A stretch of DNA of 64,000 bases from Metridium senile (taxonomy: Eukaryota > Cnidaria > Anthozoa > Actiniaria > Metridiidae): the NCBI GenBank assembly GCA_949775045.1, contig OX459100.1, forward strand, positions 2,317,436-2,381,435, read 5' to 3'. The notes beneath the pieces were generated by a model, which saw only the letters and a list, made by a program, of their open reading frames with translations, was not told where the DNA came from and ran no database searches. The position numbers and the translations under genes are program-made. Of this stretch, positions 24,401-31,572 are shown piece by piece (the stretch's first letter is position 1; each line of letters begins with the position of its first letter).

Positions 24401-25305
24401 TCGAAGAGTCTGCGTGGCTGAAGCCCTACATCGACTTGAATACCAACCTGAGGACGGAAGCAACCAACGATTTTGAAAAAGATTTCTTCAAGTTGATGAA
24501 CAACTCCGTCTTTGGGAAAACCATGGAGAACATCAGAAACAGGGTGGACATTCGATTGGTCACGAACGAAAAAGATGCGAAAAAGTTGATATCAAAGCCC
24601 AACTATCAACATCGCACCATCTTTTGTGAGAACCTAGCCGCCATTCACATGAAGAAGACAAAGCTGGTCTTTGATAAACCCGTTTACTTGGGCATGTCCA
24701 TTCTGGATCTGAGTAAGACGTTAATGTACGAATTTCACTATAATTACATCAAGCCAAAATATGGTGAGAAGGCCAAACTATTATTTACCGATACAGACAG
24801 TTTGATGTACGAGATCGAGACGGACGATCTCTACAGGGACATCAACCCCGATGTGAAAGACAAGCTCGATACCAGCAACTATCCGAAGGATCATCCGTCT
24901 TGCATTGAGACGGGCGTGAACAGGAAAGTCATCGGAATGTTCAAAGACGAGGCCGGGGGCAAACAGATAGCCGAATTTGTGGGTTTGAGAGCCAAGCTCT
25001 ACTCGTTCAGGATGGACGGAGGAGAGGAAGAAAAGAAGTGCAAGGGCGTGAAGAGAGCGGTCGTCAAGAGGAGCATCATCCACAATGATTACAGGGATTG
25101 TCTATTCAATCACCAACCACAGAGGAGGCAGATGAACGTCATTCGCAGTCGCGAACACGAAGTTTGCACCGAGACGGTGAACAAGGTCGCCCTATCTCAC
25201 GAGGACGACAAGCGAATCATATGCGAGGACGGCGTACACACCTATGCGCACGGTCATTTCAGAACGTCGTCGGGCGGCAACTCGGTATCTTCGGGAACGA
25301 CTTGA
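21205..25305 (+). CDS. protein-primed family B DNA polymerase (Polinton PolB)
   Basis: 1366 codons. Replicates the element's linear DNA, presumably by protein priming as in related viruses. Motifs seen: Exo I YADFEC (about residue 507), Exo II FHNLSGYDSH (about 651), Exo III YHDLYLESD (about 858), Pol A YLDANNLYGWAM (about 960), Pol B KLMNNSVFGKT (about 1097) and Pol C DTDS (about 1196); all are intact. Upstream are a SAP-like DNA-binding helix pair (about 30-60), a conserved ECFKWAV region (about 329) and a C2H2 finger (about 449-470). Between Exo I and Exo II sits an HNH/endonuclease VII-like cluster (CHIC...DHCHLTGKYRG...CN, about 606-640). A second Cys cluster (CGKCEACKPGDC, about 733-775) lies before Exo III. 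The start at 21,205 is chosen because the same start is conserved in the right TIR gene. The 3' end overlaps the integrase by 52 bp, tail to tail. Confidence 0.95.
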   Translation: MTRPNHHDITIEKSPMITNIKNRFKGIDATIQMESKTMKQLLIVAKERGIPIHSRMRKAELIEALGAAPPPVQRPVASSNVSDQSIPEIDVPIPQPVQSSNQSLLRRLVGRVRGVATSVKKEINKFTDWLSSYIPTTVKKTVNKQVDNLKERVNRIFKRSDRTAPALQQTAPKLHQTAMKGYLKTYRIDGEKGYDPKTFLTKVKPKVLELINQQKRPIKVKFILTCKFIKENPATDQIDEDSGHFHSKVEKVYESTDFSDLFNTMTDLILESFENFQNQGSGWQFDQVEHFDIHIDPHEPLSGTSYIPLPRHLALKKAIINVKNVNDHECFKWAVTSAIYKQKVHPEQLNKGMRENSKKFDWTGIEFPVSLKQIDQFEKQNNYAINVYGYEGDVYPLRVSEKHVETEQDHVINLLLISNDATNHYCWIKNMSRLLSSQINNHQHARLFCYRCLNSFQSKTSLEKHLEYCTKNEAVKIEMPVDKDGNPRCLFFKNINRKMRVPFVVYADFECFTENVDTCSPDESKSFTKQYQKHKPSGYCYLIKCFDDQIFSPKLVRYTAQSPDEDIPQMFVESLERDIKEIYNTFKFPKKVKMSEKDKIAHDRSTHCHICEGKLGEDKVLDHCHLTGKYRGAAHNECNLQYKIPKFFPVIFHNLSGYDSHLFIKNLGTSKGKINCIPNNEEKYISFTKQIVVDEFTNKDGKACTVKRDIRFIDSLKFMASSLDSLVYNLTKCGKCEACKPGDCIKRYIKDKRVVKYKGIGRCEQCKNCLLARSKCLSPTDKNLAETKKYFVDGADVMLRKGVFPYDWFDGFDRLDATQIPPKEAFYSRLTDTDISEDDHQHAQKVWETFKMKTMRDYHDLYLESDVLLLADVFENFRDVCSKNYGLDPAWYYTAPGLAWDAALKLTKVKLELLTDPDMLLMIEKGIRGGVSMISTRYGKANNRYMKEYDKKEPSKYIAYLDANNLYGWAMCLLLPTHGFRWMTDQELTDWKNYPCILEVDLECPQHLHDSHNDYPLAPESVKIGKVYKLIPNLNNKTKYVIHHKTLKLYESLGLKVTKIHRGITFEESAWLKPYIDLNTNLRTEATNDFEKDFFKLMNNSVFGKTMENIRNRVDIRLVTNEKDAKKLISKPNYQHRTIFCENLAAIHMKKTKLVFDKPVYLGMSILDLSKTLMYEFHYNYIKPKYGEKAKLLFTDTDSLMYEIETDDLYRDINPDVKDKLDTSNYPKDHPSCIETGVNRKVIGMFKDEAGGKQIAEFVGLRAKLYSFRMDGGEEEKKCKGVKRAVVKRSIIHNDYRDCLFNHQPQRRQMNVIRSREHEVCTETVNKVALSHEDDKRIICEDGVHTYAHGHFRTSSGGNSVSSGTT

Positions 25306-26249
25306 AGCTCCTCTCTGACGAGCGACCTCCTCGACCCACCCTCCGATAGATAGTACAACACGGGCTGTCCGACCGAAACAACGCTGCGCGATAGATCGTA
25401 GATGTCCAAACTCCAGACCGGATCCGTCGCACGACGGTTATCGCCTCCTTCGTCTTCTCCCGGGGCAAGCAGATATCTCACTCTGACTCCGGGAGGCAGT
25501 CTCACCTCGTCAAGTCCGACGGGCCGCTTGTATTCGACGGGTTCGGCATCGACCTCTTTGAGTCTCACGGCTTTATCGGGTTCTTTTCCGGTGATCCGTC
25601 TCGGCGTACCGTTCATAGCCTTCAAAACTTTGGGTAACCTATTCACCCATTCTCTCGACCTTCCATTTTCTAATAACATCTCTTGTGCGTACTGATGGCT
25701 GTACAATCTTTCGGACAGAGTTCGATTTGCCCGCTCTACCACGGATTGGGCTTTGTGGTTCTTGGCCTCGCTTCGCTGAATTCGAACGTTGTGCTTCTTC
25801 ATGAGTTTTGTGACCTCGCCCATGAATTCCGTGCCGGGGTCGACGATCACCGTATTTGGCCACTTCAACCTCCTCGAATAGATTCTTTCGAACGCGTTGG
25901 CCAGTCCGCTCGAATCTTTGCTCGTTACCGCTTCGGCATCGACGTACCTCGACGCAACGTCCACCACCAACAGCGCGTATTTGTAGGTCTTTCGTTTTAC
26001 GGTGTCGTGAGTCAGAAACAATAGATCCGCCTGGTGGATGTAGTTTGGTTTGACGACGGCCCAATGCGGTCTCGGAACGTGCATCGGAGGGGGTAGATAG
26101 ATCTGCCACAGCGCCTGTTTCTCCAGCCACTTCTTAGATTCAGATTGGCTCACTTTGGCGGCGTCCGCCAATCTATGGACGGCCTCGTGACCTTTCCAGT
26201 ACCCGCCGGTGCTGTAGTATATTTTTGATAACCTGCTTTCGTTACTCAT
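25254..26249 (-). CDS. retroviral-type integrase (Polinton c-integrase)
   Basis: 331 codons. Catalyses insertion of the linear element. An N-terminal helical region is followed by an RNase H-fold core with the acidic triad D75 (QADLLFL), D137 (IVDPGTEF) and E172 (VVERANR), with 34 residues between the last two. The C-terminal part (VWSLDIYD, PVLYYL, RRSLVREELQV) looks like the small beta-barrel/chromo-like DNA-binding domain seen in other Polinton integrases. It is convergent with PolB and divergent from the capsid gene, 33 bp away. An ATTTAAAGATT box lies over and just before its start codon, so this short gap may act as a bidirectional promoter. The triad is intact, so the enzyme is probably functional. 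Confidence 0.93.
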   Translation of the reverse strand: MSNESRLSKIYYSTGGYWKGHEAVHRLADAAKVSQSESKKWLEKQALWQIYLPPPMHVPRPHWAVVKPNYIHQADLLFLTHDTVKRKTYKYALLVVDVASRYVDAEAVTSKDSSGLANAFERIYSRRLKWPNTVIVDPGTEFMGEVTKLMKKHNVRIQRSEAKNHKAQSVVERANRTLSERLYSHQYAQEMLLENGRSREWVNRLPKVLKAMNGTPRRITGKEPDKAVRLKEVDAEPVEYKRPVGLDEVRLPPGVRVRYLLAPGEDEGGDNRRATDPVWSLDIYDLSRSVVSVGQPVLYYLSEGGSRRSLVREELQVVPEDTELPPDDVLK

Positions 26250-26258
26250 TTAAAGATT
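26248..26258. promoter_or_regulatory. ATTTAAAGATT box before capsid and integrase genes
   Basis: ATTTAAAGATT, 25 bp before the capsid ATG and touching the integrase ATG on the other strand. The identical 11-mer recurs before three more genes of the element. Confidence 0.6.
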
Positions 26259-26282
26259 GGGTGTTCTTTCCTTAAAATAATT

Positions 26283-27521
26283 ATGGCACAAGCAATTTCA
26301 GAGAAAATCAACCCGAACAGGATCCCACGAGAACCTTTCGGATTGAAGGGTGAAGCCTCACTCAATCGAATCACGCTGAACCCCTCGTCCGCCAGTCCCG
26401 GGGAGACTCTGTACGTGAACATTCCCCAGCTGTCAGAAAATGTGGTCATCGTCCCGGGTAGCGTATCCCTACTGTTCGACTTGGGCGTCACGGGACACGC
26501 AAACAATACTCTCGTCAACAACGTCGGTCGAAACCTAGTGTCTAGGCTCAGGATTCTTTTCGGCGGAGAAACGCTGCAAGACACCCAACGATACGATCTA
26601 TTTCAAACGTATCACGACCTGTTCATCCCCAAGGAGGAACGTGAGGATCGGTTGAGTCAGGGCATCTCGTCAGTGAACATGAGAAAACTCAGAACGAACG
26701 CGGGTGACAAGGTGGCTCTTGCAGCAGAGGTGGCTCTTGCGGCAGTACACAACACAAAATACAAAATCCCGCTGGACCATCCCATTCTGAGCGATCACGG
26801 TGTTTTCTACCCAAAGGCCCTACCACACCCACTCACGTTTGAGATTTCGCTCGCTCCCGTGTCAGACGTTGTCGTCTATTCGGACACGGTCAAGACTCCA
26901 ACGTACGCCATCACAAACCTCGAACTGGAGTACCAGTGCATCACCAGCGAATACCTCGCCAGGGAGGCGTCGGCCGCCTATCAGGTGGGGAAGGGCTTCT
27001 TTTACGAGAACGTCATTCTTCACAAGACTTTCACCATCTCCAAGCTAAATGACACGGTCATTAACGAACACATCAATCTGCCGAGAAAGTCGATGACGGG
27101 AGTGCTCTGTTTATTTACGGAGAACCACACGGGAGGAACGCGAGACTCTGAGAAATTTGTCAGCCCGGACATAAAATCGATTCACGTCAACATTGACGGA
27201 ATGCCAAATCGTCTCTACTCCAAGGGAATGATGCCAACCGACTTGTGGGAGTCGGTCAAGAAACGACTCGGACTCACGAGTTCGCTCAAGCAACAAGATT
27301 TTTACACCGGTGATAAGTTTGCTCTGTGGATTGACCTTAGGACCCACCCAGACAACGACATTCACGGAGGAGGTCTGGTCTTGAACAACACGCGAGACGG
27401 CGTGAAACTAGAAATGAAACGGAAAGGTGGAGGAAGCGGCAGCATCAACTGTCACGTGTTTGTGGTGGCCGATGCGCTGATGGAGGTCATGCACTCGAAT
27501 TTGCGAGCAATCATGTATTAA
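26283..27521 (+). CDS. candidate double-jelly-roll major capsid protein
   Basis: 412 codons. The position directly before the packaging ATPase, the length and the beta-rich, Gly/Asn-rich composition fit a capsid protein. Recognisable stretches are REPFGLKGEA, LYVNIPQL and FYTGDKFALWIDLRTHPDND. There is no signal peptide or membrane segment. The start is the first ATG after the shared intergenic region. Polintons typically encode a double-jelly-roll major capsid protein and a single-jelly-roll penton; the assignment here is by context and general resemblance to proteins in other invertebrate Polinton-like elements, not by a diagnostic motif. A predicted structure with two stacked jelly rolls would confirm it. 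Confidence 0.7.
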   Translation: MAQAISEKINPNRIPREPFGLKGEASLNRITLNPSSASPGETLYVNIPQLSENVVIVPGSVSLLFDLGVTGHANNTLVNNVGRNLVSRLRILFGGETLQDTQRYDLFQTYHDLFIPKEEREDRLSQGISSVNMRKLRTNAGDKVALAAEVALAAVHNTKYKIPLDHPILSDHGVFYPKALPHPLTFEISLAPVSDVVVYSDTVKTPTYAITNLELEYQCITSEYLAREASAAYQVGKGFFYENVILHKTFTISKLNDTVINEHINLPRKSMTGVLCLFTENHTGGTRDSEKFVSPDIKSIHVNIDGMPNRLYSKGMMPTDLWESVKKRLGLTSSLKQQDFYTGDKFALWIDLRTHPDNDIHGGGLVLNNTRDGVKLEMKRKGGGSGSINCHVFVVADALMEVMHSNLRAIMY

Positions 27522-27547
27522 AAAAGACACGTCCGACAATACAAAGA

Positions 27548-28180
27548 ATGGAAGAATTGCGAGACAAGACGCCATTTCACTGCATCATCACCGGACCCAC
27601 CAATTGTGGGAAAACAAAATATTTGATAGAACAACTCCGTGGTCCGTTTCGTCATGTCTTTGAGTACATCGTTCTCTTGTGTCCCACCTACGCGAAGAAT
27701 AAGACCTATCACAGATTTGCCAGATCTAGAGGGGACAGACGCTTTATCGTGCTGTCTCCGGATGCCAGCAACAGCGACGAGATTAACGATCTGTTAAAGT
27801 TAACAACAGAATTATTCTCCGGTACAAATACGTTAATCATTTTAGACGACTGCGCCGTGTCCAAGGACTTGAAGAAACGGTCTAACAAGTTTATCGATCT
27901 TGCCTTTTCTGGTAGGCACGTGGGGTTGTCCGTGTGGGTTTTGACACAACAACTAACCTCGATAGCAAAACCGTTTCGTGACAACGTGGCCTGTTCGGTG
28001 GCATTCCACAATCCGTCTCAAATTGGTACAAAAACCCTATTTGAAGATTACGGGGGCGACTTGGACGTCGAAACGCGTAAAAAACTCACGACGCTCTTAA
28101 GGGCGGAACAGTATTCGAGGCTGTGTTTCTGTTTGAGGCATCCATTTCGGTGTTATTTGGAGATTCCTGCGGTGATTTAA
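27548..28180 (+). CDS. FtsK/HerA-type DNA packaging ATPase
   Basis: 210 codons. Expected to pump DNA into the capsid. Walker A GPTNCGKT (about residues 17-24) follows the strand FHCIIT; Walker B is TLIILDDC (about residue 97). A conserved LSVWVLTQQLTSIAK stretch (sensor-like Gln) follows, as in A32-like/Polinton ATPases. The length is normal for Polinton ATPases. It starts 26 bp after the capsid stop in the same orientation, which supports co-expression with the structural genes. Confidence 0.92.
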   Translation: MEELRDKTPFHCIITGPTNCGKTKYLIEQLRGPFRHVFEYIVLLCPTYAKNKTYHRFARSRGDRRFIVLSPDASNSDEINDLLKLTTELFSGTNTLIILDDCAVSKDLKKRSNKFIDLAFSGRHVGLSVWVLTQQLTSIAKPFRDNVACSVAFHNPSQIGTKTLFEDYGGDLDVETRKKLTTLLRAEQYSRLCFCLRHPFRCYLEIPAVI

Positions 28181-28208
28181 AAGAAACTGTGCATCATGAC
28201 AAAGTAAG

Positions 28209-28766
28209 ATGGCAAGCGTTGAAGATTATATGGAAGAGGGTCTTGATAACCGCGTACGCGAAAAGGATACAGACGGTGACGATGTTGAAATAAAACGAGA
28301 GTCTCTGGCCATTCTCGCATCGTTGGGTACCATCAAGGAGTATCTCGGCGTGAACATGAGTTTGGGTGATATTAAGAAACTCTCGACGCCAGATGTCGAA
28401 AAATACTTTGTTCGCTATCAGACCGTATTGGGAAAACAGATCACGGGGGGATTAGTGGAGTCAACCATTCAAGTAATCGGGCGTGTCATATCGTGTGTAG
28501 TACCCATTGATGACTCTGATGCTCTCTGCAAAGACCTGCAGAATGACGCCTTGGTAAAGCGCGAACTTTCAAATTTTGCGGGCCTCTTGGCGTTGAAGGG
28601 AGGTCGACTGGTGGCTCTTGCCAGCGGTCTCTTCCAGGTTGTCAAGCATCTTAAATTGAGAGCATCGGAGGAGGTGTACACTGCAATCCAAGAGGGTCTT
28701 GGCAACCGCGTACGCGAGACAAGCACAACTGAAACTACAACTGAGCAAGCTCTCGAGCACAACTGA
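28209..28766 (+). CDS. Polinton small protein with two EGLxNRVRE tags
   Basis: 185 codons, unknown function. Mostly helical and amphipathic in the middle, with moderately hydrophobic stretches around VESTIQVIGRVISCVV and NFAGLLALKGGRLVALASGL. It carries the motif EEGLDNRVRE near the N terminus (about residues 9-18) and QEGLGNRVRE near the C terminus, both built from almost identical DNA. It follows the ATPase by 28 bp. No protease triad is evident. Confidence 0.7.
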   Translation: MASVEDYMEEGLDNRVREKDTDGDDVEIKRESLAILASLGTIKEYLGVNMSLGDIKKLSTPDVEKYFVRYQTVLGKQITGGLVESTIQVIGRVISCVVPIDDSDALCKDLQNDALVKRELSNFAGLLALKGGRLVALASGLFQVVKHLKLRASEEVYTAIQEGLGNRVRETSTTETTTEQALEHN

Positions 28767-28772
28767 GATGTC

Positions 28773-28783
28773 ATTTAAAGATT
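28773..28783 (+). promoter_or_regulatory. ATTTAAAGATT box
   Basis: Exact 11-mer, 29 bp before the ATG at 28,813; followed by CACAAACAAAATAAGAAATGG, which resembles the leader at 30,000. Confidence 0.6.
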
Positions 28784-28812
28784 ATGTTTCTCATTCACAA
28801 ACAAAATAAGAA

Positions 28813-29247
28813 ATGGCCGACGAAAATCAAGAGGTTGAACAGATCACCGGGAATCCCAAAGCTCCGGCAAAGAGCAAGGAGAAAGATCCTAAAAAAGTCG
28901 CTGCCGGTAAGAAACTTGCCGAATATAATAGGAAGGCGAAGGAAGCGTTAGCTAGGGAAATGAAACGTGAGTCCGAAGAGGGTCTTGGTAACCGCGTACG
29001 CGAGACCGACGGGGGAACAGACGAATCTCGAGCCTGGATTCCGGAGCTATCTTTTACGACCGTGTTATCTGCAGTCGGAATAGGGCTTACGGCGTTGGAT
29101 TTGTATGCGCGCTTTTACAAAAAGAAAGAGGGCGAGGGTCTTGATAACCGCGTACGCGAGAGCAAGAGCAATGGTGAACAGAGCAATATGTCGACTCAAC
29201 CCTCAAAAATTCCTGTAGCCGCAACTCCAAAAATGGGCATGTTGTGA
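28813..29247 (+). CDS. Polinton small membrane-type protein with two EGLxNRVRE tags
   Basis: 144 codons, unknown function. The N-terminal part is Lys/Ala/Glu-rich. A hydrophobic segment (about residues 77-95, FTTVLSAVGIGLTALDLYA) is bracketed by EEGLGNRVRE before and GEGLDNRVRE after. The C terminus ends KMGML. It could be a capsid-associated or membrane-linked factor; nothing in the sequence proves this. Confidence 0.7.
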   Translation: MADENQEVEQITGNPKAPAKSKEKDPKKVAAGKKLAEYNRKAKEALAREMKRESEEGLGNRVRETDGGTDESRAWIPELSFTTVLSAVGIGLTALDLYARFYKKKEGEGLDNRVRESKSNGEQSNMSTQPSKIPVAATPKMGML

Positions 29248-29257
29248 TTTAAAGATT
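29247..29257 (+). promoter_or_regulatory. ATTTAAAGATT box
   Basis: Exact 11-mer starting at the end of the previous stop codon, 20 bp before the ATG at 29,278. Confidence 0.6.
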
Positions 29258-29277
29258 AATTGGGCGATAAGCAAAAT

Positions 29278-29505
29278 ATGTCAAGCGAACAAAACAAACT
29301 AGTGAAAACGGTTACCGACGCCTCTCTGCTCGTCGGTCTATCTGCCGGTTTGGGTTACGCCGGAAGGAAAGTCATGAAAGAATCGTTTATCAACGATCCC
29401 TCTTCGTCCATCGTCAGTTATGCCAAGTGGGTTGCGGTTCTGACCGGAAGCATGTACTTGAAAGATTATCTGGAAACCCAAAAGATCATACCTAAATCCA
29501 TCTAA
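29278..29505 (+). CDS. Polinton small hydrophobic protein
   Basis: 75 codons from the ATG at 29,278; the frame is open back to 29,260, but only with a TTG. Two hydrophobic helices (LLVGLSAGLGYAG and VSYAKWVAVLTGSMYL) suggest a small membrane protein. An ATTTAAAGATT box lies 20 bp upstream of this ATG, which supports the choice. Function unknown. Confidence 0.65.
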   Translation: MSSEQNKLVKTVTDASLLVGLSAGLGYAGRKVMKESFINDPSSSIVSYAKWVAVLTGSMYLKDYLETQKIIPKSI

Positions 29506-29528
29506 AAAATACCATTTTTGAATAATAA

Positions 29529-29945
29529 ATGGCAACTATAGCGTTGATGATTGGCGGAGCCATTCTCAATGCGACGGCGTTTGTTGGAGGAAGTTACCTT
29601 GCGAGGTACTTTTCTTCTAATGGTTCTCACGTTGAGGAAGAAAAGATGAGGCACGATAAAGCGCTCGAAAAGTATCAACAGGCAATGGGCACGTGGCAGA
29701 AAAAAAGACAGGAATACCAGGACTGGTTGGCGGAAGAATACAACGATAAAGTTCGTGCAGACGAGAACGATAAAGAGACGGACGAGGCTTTCAGATTGTA
29801 TTCTCGAACGCATCCGGATTTCGATTTGAAAGAGCCCGCGCTATCAGAATACTACAGACCGAGTGGCAACCAAAAGATGGGAGAGATGACATACGTCGGT
29901 GGTGGAATGTTAGCTCTTGGCTACGCGGCGAGTAGGTGGATCTAG
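29529..29945 (+). CDS. Polinton protein with terminal hydrophobic helices and central coiled coil
   Basis: 138 codons. N-terminal hydrophobic segment ALMIGGAILNATAFVGGSYL, a long charged helix (HDKALEKYQQAMGTWQKKRQ) likely to coil, and a C-terminal hydrophobic stretch GGGMLALGYAASRW. Similar architectures occur next to capsid genes in other invertebrate Polinton-like elements; function unknown. Its stop is followed at once by the inverted copy of the NRVRE repeat. Confidence 0.7.
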   Translation: MATIALMIGGAILNATAFVGGSYLARYFSSNGSHVEEEKMRHDKALEKYQQAMGTWQKKRQEYQDWLAEEYNDKVRADENDKETDEAFRLYSRTHPDFDLKEPALSEYYRPSGNQKMGEMTYVGGGMLALGYAASRWI

Positions 29946-29978
29946 CGTACGCGATTACCAAGATCCTCTTCGGCGAAG

Positions 29979-29989
29979 ATTTAAAGATT
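29979..29989 (+). promoter_or_regulatory. ATTTAAAGATT box
   Basis: Exact 11-mer, 25 bp before the ATG at 30,015; the leader ends AACAAAATAAGAAATGG, as at 28,800. Confidence 0.6.
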
Positions 29990-30014
29990 TCTTATTCTCT
30001 CAACAAAATAAGAA

Positions 30015-30935
30015 ATGGATGTTGATATTGACCCAGAGATTCCCGACGAAGAGAATGTAAATCCTTTTGACCCCATTGAACCGGGCGATGGTATTGAGGG
30101 TGAGTCATTCCCCATGACATCCACATCGACCCATGATCCTTTCCACCGTCACACTGAAGCTGAAACATCGTTTATGGAGGTGGATGAACATGCCCTACTA
30201 ATACCTAGAGAAGAGAGGATAGAAAACGCTTGGGATAGAATTCGTGAAAGATATCCTAATGTAAACCCTGCGAAATCAAACTTTACGGCCACTCTCGATG
30301 ATTATGGAAACGTCCTCGTAAAGAAAAACAGGGTTGGTGGGAAGTTCCATCAATTCTTTGACGCAGGAGGTGAGCTGAATGGAAAGGTCCCAAAGTCCAT
30401 CAAGGAAAACCTTGGACCGTCCGCCGAAGAGATCGTCCGCTCCAATGAAGAAGAGGTTGCGACGAGAGAAGAAAGGTTGAGGCGGTTAGAGACCCGTCGA
30501 AATGAGGTCCCCGAGAATCAAAGAGAGTCCGTAGATGCGCAGATTGGGGAAACGCAGAGCGAGATTGAGCAGCTGGAGCGGGAGAATGAGATCATAGAGG
30601 AGAGGATGTCTCTGAAGGACCGCGTCAAGGCGATCTTTAAGAAATATGGATTTACCGCCGTTGCCGTGGTTGCCGTCGTGGGTGTGGTCATCGGCGTCAT
30701 CGTCACCAATCTGAAGGCGGGATTGACGAGCGTTGCAAAAGGCGTTGGAGATGGTCTGAAAGCCCTAGGTAAAAAATTGGGTGAAATGCTCCCCGGAATG
30801 GTCGGTGCGATAGCCAGTTTCATCTTCAAGACGGCGGGTGAAGTGGTTGGCTTTTTGGCCAAAAACGCGTGGCTTCTCATCGTCGCCGTCGTCCTGTATT
30901 TTGTAGAACAATTTAAAAGGAGGGACCGTTCTTAG
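30015..30935 (+). CDS. Polinton coiled-coil membrane protein, 306 aa
   Basis: An acidic N terminus (DPEIPDEENVNPFDPIEPGD) is followed by a long charged coiled coil (about residues 140-205). Two hydrophobic regions come next: TAVAVVAVVGVVIGVIV (about 217-233) and a C-terminal Gly-rich amphipathic segment ending NAWLLIVAVVLYFVEQF. No signal peptide. The layout suggests an internal-membrane or minor-capsid protein, by inference only. It ends 4 bp before the next ATG. Confidence 0.75.
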   Translation: MDVDIDPEIPDEENVNPFDPIEPGDGIEGESFPMTSTSTHDPFHRHTEAETSFMEVDEHALLIPREERIENAWDRIRERYPNVNPAKSNFTATLDDYGNVLVKKNRVGGKFHQFFDAGGELNGKVPKSIKENLGPSAEEIVRSNEEEVATREERLRRLETRRNEVPENQRESVDAQIGETQSEIEQLERENEIIEERMSLKDRVKAIFKKYGFTAVAVVAVVGVVIGVIVTNLKAGLTSVAKGVGDGLKALGKKLGEMLPGMVGAIASFIFKTAGEVVGFLAKNAWLLIVAVVLYFVEQFKRRDRS

Positions 30936-30939
30936 ATAA

Positions 30940-31569
30940 ATGGTATTACTCTACATCGAAGGTAAAGTTGGTGACTTCACGGTCTATCTAGATCGACCCA
31001 TCGAAAAGCCGTGGTTCGTCGCGCTGCGAGGTTGCGCGTTTTACAATCGCTGGAAGAATCTTTCGAGCGAGGGAACCGTTTCTACCGGTGGACGCATCGT
31101 CCTCAGGATCCCCGCAGGACATTATACGGCCGAAACGCTAAAACGTCAAATAGATGCGGCTTTGCGTCTTGGTGAAGGCCCAATCTCTTTTGAAAAATCG
31201 TCACTCACAGCTCATCCAGACGTCGTGTTGAACGATCCGCTTGCCGATCTGTTGGGTCTCAAGACCAAGAGTCTGAAAGCAGACTCTCGACACGAGATGC
31301 GGATAAAGACTCTCGACGCCATCTTTATCCACTGCGACCTTGTATCCGCAGCCGGCGTTCTCAAACAAGGAGCTCCCTCACAAATCTTGGCGTGCGTAGA
31401 GGTCGATAAAGGAGTCGGGGAAAAGATAAACTGCAGTCCGCACAGTCCGATACAGCACGCTGCCACATCGGTCGATTACGTGAGCAGTCTTCGTCTGAGC
31501 GTGAAGGACGGCGATGGAAATGCGGTGGAGGATCTCTATCCGATGCGCCTCGTTTTAGAAATTACTTAA
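30940..31569 (+). CDS. candidate penton-like minor capsid protein
   Basis: 209 codons, beta-rich, without membrane segments: VYLDRPIEKPWFVALRGCAF, a GHYTAETL turn and VSSLRLSVKDGDGN. Size, position in the structural cluster and strand-rich composition fit a single-jelly-roll penton protein, which Polintons normally encode. This is contextual; I see no diagnostic motif. The stop is 3 bp from the next ATG, which suggests tight co-expression. Confidence 0.6.
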   Translation: MVLLYIEGKVGDFTVYLDRPIEKPWFVALRGCAFYNRWKNLSSEGTVSTGGRIVLRIPAGHYTAETLKRQIDAALRLGEGPISFEKSSLTAHPDVVLNDPLADLLGLKTKSLKADSRHEMRIKTLDAIFIHCDLVSAAGVLKQGAPSQILACVEVDKGVGEKINCSPHSPIQHAATSVDYVSSLRLSVKDGDGNAVEDLYPMRLVLEIT

Positions 31570-31572
31570 AGA

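Larger units (their letters stand above)
28233..29971. repeat. five dispersed copies of a 27-30-bp repeat with core CGCGTACGCG
   Basis: Copies at 28233-28262, 28689-28718, 28975-29005 and 29131-29161 (plus) and 29945-29971 (minus, intergenic). Consensus CTTGRYAAYCGCGTACGC. The four plus copies are in frame and encode EGL(D/G)NRVRE. Confidence 0.85.

Noticed and set aside
25639..26130. 163-codon minus frame overlapping the integrase
   Set aside because: Alternative frame of the integrase gene; Arg/Gly-rich without a domain.
28209..28766. Idea that EGLxNRVRE is an adenain cleavage site
   Set aside because: It does not fit the usual (M/I/L)xGx-G or (M/I/L)xGG-x pattern, and no protease was recognised; kept only as a remote alternative.
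29260..29277. Upstream start of the 75-aa small protein
   Set aside because: It would need TTG; the first ATG is at 29,278, which also fits the ATTTAAAGATT box spacing.
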